Assembly (NCBI RefSeq): GCF_023856365.1
Contig: NC_064537.1
Span: 11,781,072-11,845,071 of the forward strand
DNA length: 64,000 bases
Source of the DNA: Brienomyrus brachyistius
Lineage: Eukaryota; Chordata; Actinopteri; Osteoglossiformes; Mormyridae
Direction: 5' to 3'
The position numbers were made by a program, and so were the translations under genes. Of the stretch, positions 59,001 to 64,000 are shown one piece after another. Each line of letters begins with the position of its first letter. The stretch's first letter is position 1. Below the pieces are notes generated by a model. That model did no database searches, was not told where the DNA came from, and saw nothing but the letters and a program-made list of their open reading frames with translations.

Positions 59001-61177
59001 CTGAGCAAAACCTTCCCATTTGCTGTAATTTTCCTCAGACTCTGAAATGCAAATGATATCATCATGTCCTTGCATTTCAGCAAAGAACTCATGGAAAGTG
59101 TGAACGATCGGTAGCTCCACTGGGGAGGTAAGAAAGAAAATCACAGAGAAAGTGCCATTTGGTAGGATTTGTTTACAGATCAGACACACTGCCTCCTTTA
59201 GAAATGACTTTCTAGTTTTAATCCATGTCATTTCATCACAGGGAGTCTCATTTCCACGGAAATCATTTCGTCCATTGCAAAAAATCCAGCTGACCTGTTC
59301 AAACAAACGCAATTCACCTTCAAAGTCTTTAATGCTCATTTGATCTGGCATTTTGTAGTTTTGTAAGAAATGTAAATTTGCTGCATGGTGCCCAAGGTAT
59401 TTTTTGCATAATCCAGATGCTTTAGAGTTGGGGTCAAAGTCAAACACACATAAAATTTTCAGATCCAGTAAAAAGTCAATGCATTTCAAATGTTCTTCCT
59501 GAAATCTGTTTGTAACAACAATGTGCCACTTTTCCTTTTCGATTTTCCCTTTTCCATCAGTGATCAACATCGCCAGTTTTCTTCCAAGGTCAACACTCGC
59601 ATCTGGAACAATGTGGTCCTTTTCAGCTTCTTTTCTAAGCTCATCTCGGTGTCTTAGACTAGAGTAAAACTCTTCCTGATTGCTGATTGGTTCTGTTTTG
59701 GAACCATTTCTACGGTACATCGTTTTCTTTTCATATTCCACCTTATTTGAATCCTCCCTGAAATTCGGCAGATGGACAGAAAACAGTTTGTTGCACACAA
59801 TACTTATTTTTGGTACAATGTCAATTTCTACCACATAATATTTTTCTGTGCTGTCAATGTCTGAAACTTCAATAAACTCCGGTGGGCGAATACACTCTGC
59901 TGCGAGCTCACTGTCAGATTTAAAGCACTTATTCATGTAGTCTAATGCATCAACATACACATCTTTGTCTTTAATAGGAATACCTATTATCTCACCATGA
60001 ACATAACCAGAGTCGCTCACACTGTCCATCACACCGAAGTGTATTGTGCCATTTGTTCGCATGTTCATACATCCACAGGCGAATTTGAACGTTTCTTTGG
60101 CAAGTTTGGCTTGTAACCTCTGATTGTCCAAGTCAGCAGCAATTTCAAATGACTTGTATTCATGACAAGGAGAAATCATATCAACAACACCCGATTCAGG
60201 CTTTAACACGTTGTGCTTTGCATATGGGAAGTTAATCCCCTCTTTGCCAAAAGGCCGAGGTTTGCAGTCTCTTTTCGCAGACAACCCTCTCTGAGAAGCT
60301 TTTTTTTTTTTGGTTTTTGACATTACTTTGCTTCCATTCCCACTTACAACACACTGCTCTTGCTGGTTTGATTGATTTTCACTTTTCCCTGCAGTGGCGT
60401 CTTGAGGCTTAGCAGCTGGAGAAGAATTGGTGAGCTCATCTCTTTTGGTCATCAGAAGATGGATAGGTCCAGATTTCATTCCAATCTTGTTTTTCAGATA
60501 TTTTTCAGTTGCTTGTAAGAGGACCACCCCATTGACTTCTTCCTCTTGGAATTTCTGAACATACTTCTCATCAATTTTTATGGACCTCAACCAGGTGCTC
60601 ACATCGGATTCTGTCCAGCTTTCAATTGGTCGTTTTTCACTTTCCTCAGCTTTACCAAGAAAAAAATATATAAAACATTATATTATATTATATAATTACA
60701 TCTCCATCGATCTTCCAAACCTATGTGTAGGTACAGGGTCATGGTATATACACATACATGTAATTTTGAGGGATCAAACCAATCATAGGTCATATTAAAA
60801 TTCACACATTTATATTAAAATATCAAAATATGCATGAAATCATCCATCCATCCATTCCCTGAAACCGCTTATCCTATTACATGAGATCAATACAAGCTAT
60901 AATAAAAAGCAGTAGAATAAATATAATATATTAGGAGGAAATTAGCTAATTCAACATGAATTTCAACATCATCCATCCATCCATCCATTGTCTATACCCG
61001 CCTGTCTCATGTAGGGTCAGGGGCCTGGAGCCTTTCCCACAAGCTATCAGCATAAGGCAGGAAATAACCCAGGATGGGGCGGCAACCCATTGCAGAATTT
61101 TAACACCAGAATTTTACAATTTAAAATTATGTTAAAAAAAGGCAACTCTCTCTACAAAACTAGGGAAACTTACCCAT
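56091..61177 (-). CDS. SAMD9/SAMD9L-like protein, 1520 residues
   Basis: SAMD9-family proteins are cytoplasmic STAND-like NTPases. In mammals they are interferon-regulated, restrict poxviruses and shut down translation, SAMD9 by cutting tRNA-Phe. Two coding exons are inferred: 61177-61174 (ATG plus one G) and 60649-56091. The GTG at 60602 that begins the long methionine-like frame is internal; splicing adds 17 residues starting MAEESEKRPIESWTESD. Order: SAM domain (about 10-77: SWTESDVSTWLRSIKIDEKY), a lysine-rich linker, a Schlafen/AlbA_2-like domain (about 150-380: HEYKSF near 164, FACGCMNMRTNGTIHFGVMD), the P-loop NTPase (HQPGSGGSTVAR near 695; Walker B-like LPVLLLVEDFD near 746), helical repeats, and a C-terminal OB-fold-like end (NVEFYVGFTFQGPVACGI). 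The P-loop has Ser-Thr after GSGG and no lysine in the usual place. No break is seen in 4.5 kb. Fish carry several paralogues, so no exact symbol is given. Confidence 0.9.
60842..61100 (+). repeat. Family A fragments in and beside the SAMD9L-like intron
   Basis: CATCCATCCATTCCCTGAAA with CCGCTTATCCTATTAC (60842-60880), and CATCCATCCATCCATTGTCT with GGTCAGGGGCCTGGAGCC (60970-61090). Both lie in the intron between the two coding exons. Confidence 0.65.
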
Positions 61178-61244
61178 TATGGACTTTTTTTTGCCTGAAG
61201 ACCAGGGACACGCAGACTGTCGCAGGGTAGAGTGAGAGATTTCC
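61174..61244 (-). other. SAMD9L-like small exon: 5' UTR plus ATGG
   Basis: A TTATTTTGCAG acceptor opens a 71-nt exon at 61244, which ends CATAATGG|GTAAGT at 61174/61173. Spliced across a 524-nt intron to 60649 (acceptor TTGGTAAAG|CT), ATGG plus CTGAGGAAAG gives M-A-E-E-S in frame with the SAM domain. At least one further noncoding exon must lie upstream; it was not found. Confidence 0.75.
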
Positions 61245-62880
61245 CTGCAAAATAAGTAGAGATTAACATAATGTCAGTTAACATATTAGATTAAATTAGA
61301 TTCAACATATCATAACATATCAGTATCGGCTTGATATATGTTAAAGAAAAATCTAAATATCGACATTGGTCCAATTTGTAAATATTGACCGATATTTAAA
61401 CTTTATTAATATTCAAAGTAAGCAGCACCAGAGCTAAAGACATAACTACTAAAATGATAGAGCTCATTGCATTGGATGATTAACCAATTTCTGCAGTGGA
61501 GAATGAATTATGTCTTATTCAGAACCAATGAAACCCAGTCAGCACTGAGTGCTCAGAGGCACGTCAACTGAAGTGGAAACCGCCGACAGGCAGACAATCT
61601 GAAAACCTCAGTCCGTGCAGGTCGAGGTGTACCATGTGATCAGTGTTTAATTTCCTTAGCTCTACATGACAACTGTTTTCATTTATCGTTTTCTTATTGA
61701 CACATCTTTTATTTTACTGATGCACCTTATTCCAGTTTAATTTTGGGGTGTTTTTGGACAATATGGCATTTAGAGGGAAGTACAGGACCAGGTAACTATG
61801 CCAAGAACAGACATAGTTCCTCAGACTTTGTTGTTCAGTATAACAGGAACTTGGCCAATCACTGCTATCCACAAGAACCTGCTTTACCACAAGCTCCAGT
61901 AATCATCGTCACGTAATCCTACCCTGCCCTCATCTAAAATGACTGGTTCAAGCCAGTTCTGCTTGGTTCCTTTTAGTTTATACAAATCCTACAAAATGAG
62001 ATCAGACGGAAATATTTGGGTGTTTTACATGATTTGCTGGTGATAGATCAGGTTTTGCATAGAATACTTGTAGCTTGGAATAGATTATACAAGCATTTTT
62101 AAATTTGTGTCAATTTGCCTCTGTTTGTATTAATGAACAATAATAAGGAAACCAAATAGCCGAAACAATCCATTTTATTGATCTGATAAAATAAAAATGT
62201 GAAAATGTGAAAAGTGAACCGTGGGGAACCGAACCCTCTTGACTCTTTCCACACATACAGTTACAGGAAAGCTACCCGCAAAGCAAACAAATGTGTAGCT
62301 TATCTTTGTACAGACTGCCGATAGGATGTAATTTGTCAAAGCAAATGATATCGGTGACACGTGCGAGTAAAAAGTACATGAACGTAAAATGAATGCGTGT
62401 AAGTATGAATGTGCATTCAATACCCTAGATAATGGATGTTAATGGAAACTTACAATAACAGTGTTGTTTATGCAGTTTTATATTGGACTGTCCGAGTCCT
62501 AAACTCCGTTCCTTACCATCTTGCTAATTTTAGTTCTTTTCAATTGCTCTGACACATCCTGCAATATTGAAATCACTTTCTCAAAACTCTTCACACAGTT
62601 GCCATAACATTGGCTTATGTGGGCTAAACCGTGAACCATTTTTCATCGTTTTCGTACAAAATGCATTCAGTGACTAAATGCTTCAAAACTCACGGATTTC
62701 TTTCTCACTCAAAATCCATCACCATCAAAACTTTATGTTTTTAGAGACGATTTTACACATGCTTACATACTGTTAATCACATGCTAAAAACTGTTAATCA
62801 CACATTCAAAACTGTATGGCTACTATTTGCTACTGTACTATATATTGTAAAACTGACATGATATAAAATAAATAAAATGA
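61245..62880. other. Upstream region of the SAMD9L-like gene
   Basis: Must hold the promoter. GAAGTGGAAAC at 61570-61580 is one base from an interferon-stimulated response element. Bases 62540-62840 (TCAAAACTCTTCACACAGTT, ATGCTAAAAACTGTTAATCA) may be noncoding transposon DNA linked to the fossil that follows. No exon is proved. Confidence 0.35.
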
Positions 62881-62884
62881 AAAT

Positions 62885-63060
62885 GAGACCAAACACAGCT
62901 GGCATCCATCCCAGGTGATTCCCTAACCAAGTGTATTACTAAGAGGTGCTACCCCAGAAGAGGACATACCCTCACTAGAGAGGACAACAGATGTGATGTA
63001 GATGAGAAGTTGTGGCCAGATCCAGAGGAGTGGATGGATTAGCAGTACTGCTACTATAGT
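62885..63060 (+). pseudogene. Second IS630-like transposase fossil (C-terminal end)
   Basis: One frame reads GHTLTREDNRCDVDEKLWPD then PEEWMD and TAG (about 62970-63050), the typical RCDVDE-LWP end of these transposases. It is in the same orientation as the fossil at 52080-52700 and matches its end. Upstream coding sequence is missing or unrecognisable. Confidence 0.55.
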
Positions 63061-63116
63061 TGTGGATCAACTGCAAGCATGTGTTTATGTGTGTCTGTGT
63101 GCGTGGATTAAGTTTA

Positions 63117-63245
63117 TATTACATTTTTCAGGTCCCCACAAAGACCTGTTAATGCAATCAAAAAACAAAAAATGCCAAACGTCTCATATTCTGTTTGGTT
63201 ACTTATAGCTAAAGTTTGGGCTGGATAGGGGTTAAGGTCATTTTA
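63117..63245 (+). repeat. Family B dispersed repeat fragment
   Basis: GGTCCCCACAAAGACCTGTT, AATGCAATCAAAAAACAAAA, AATGCCAAACGTCTCATATT and ATAGGGGTTAAGGTCA, parallel to the copy at 36088-36280. Confidence 0.65.
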
Positions 63246-64000
63246 ATTTTGTCTGGGTAATGCTGCTTGCGGTTTCATTTAAAAATAATCAGACAAGTGC
63301 CCTTGTTCGACGCTTCCCCTTTCTCCTGAAGATGAGACGACCATCCCACACACAAATGAATGGTGTACAAAACATATTGGACCACCTTTTCTCTCAGGAA
63401 AACCCCTCAGAAAAACAAAGTAAGCGTCCTTGAACAGAATAAGTATCAGAGGACAAGAATTTTTAGGACAAGATAAGCATCTTGGCTCCTTTCATGAGAA
63501 ACAAGTTATTAGTGAGAAACAAGTTATATAAGTGATCAGTGGAAAACACGTTTGTGCAGTTCAACCTTGGCACCACAATATTATGGGTGAATCACGGACG
63601 ATGTGTTTTAATCTCAGGATGATTAATCCATACACGGTCAGAATCAATCCACATCTCAATCACCTCATACGTATGTCTGCTATAGCAGGTGGAGCTGGAG
63701 ATACTCCGCCGAACCGTGAGTAGTGGAGCCGATCAGTTACAACTTACCAAATCATTACAGTAACAGGAAGCCAATGGTTAATTTCATGTTACGTAGGCGA
63801 CGTACTCGTCCGCAATTTCGTCCTAATATAACGTGTTACTCTTGCATGTGTGGGGCAACTGAATGCACAAATGAGGGCATAAATCTGCATACCTATGCAA
63901 AATCAAAGGTTGTCTTCCAACCCTGACAGCGTTCAGTTCCAGTATGCAAAATATATGGGTGAAATGTATAAGTAAACATACTTTAACTTTTTACTGAAGG
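63246..64000. other. Right end of the window, nothing assigned
   Basis: A short duplicated GAGAAACAAGTTAT (about 63495-63530) is the only structure seen. No gene is supported. Confidence 0.5.

Noticed and set aside
60600..60602. GTG as start of the SAMD9L-like protein
   Set aside because: The frame continues upstream through ESWTESD to a good acceptor at 60649, and a small exon supplies an ATG in frame.

Overview
The window is nuclear DNA of a ray-finned fish, most likely a teleost. The genes are split by spliceosomal introns. All four read on the minus strand, and their best relatives by recalled sequence are vertebrate proteins. The DNA between exons is full of fish-type repeats: tRNA-derived and V-SINE-like SINEs, a 5'-truncated LINE with an AAATTTGAATTTGA tail, small inverted-repeat elements, IS630/Tc1-like transposase fossils and many microsatellites. 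The species cannot be told from the sequence alone.

Layout from left to right: (1) 1-14.6 kb, the 5' half of TBC1D16, a Rab GTPase-activating protein. There are five coding exons (371 residues) and a CpG-rich putative promoter at about 14.6-14.9 kb; the TBC-domain exons lie beyond the left edge. (2) 16.4-31.3 kb, a complete CARD14 gene: 20 coding exons, 1020 residues, CARD, coiled coil, PDZ, SH3 and guanylate-kinase-like regions. All intron phases agree. (3) 37.9-49.1 kb, CCDC40, a motile-cilium axoneme protein: one noncoding and 18 coding exons, with one extra base in coding exon 16 that breaks the frame. An RFX X-box-like site lies in its presumptive first exon. (4) 49.3-56 kb, gene-poor DNA with a small inverted-repeat element, a LINE tail, a transposase fossil and a SINE. 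(5) 56.1-61.2 kb, a SAMD9/SAMD9L-like gene: 1520 residues, nearly all in one exon, with the start codon on a separate small upstream exon. (6) 61.3-64 kb, repeat-rich upstream DNA with a second transposase fossil.

TBC1D16, CCDC40 and CARD14 are neighbours on human 17q25.3 (recalled), so this is a rearranged piece of that syntenic block. GAA and EIF4A3, which lie between CCDC40 and CARD14 in human, are absent here. The genes do not form one pathway. CARD14 (CARMA2, NF-kB scaffold) and the SAMD9L-like protein (STAND-type NTPase linked to interferon response and translation arrest in mammals) are both innate-immunity genes. CCDC40 acts in motile cilia, and TBC1D16 in Rab4-dependent endosomal recycling.

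Exon limits were read by hand from splice sites, frame continuity across introns and remembered human homologues; no alignment was run. No RNA genes, CRISPR arrays or prokaryotic features were found.
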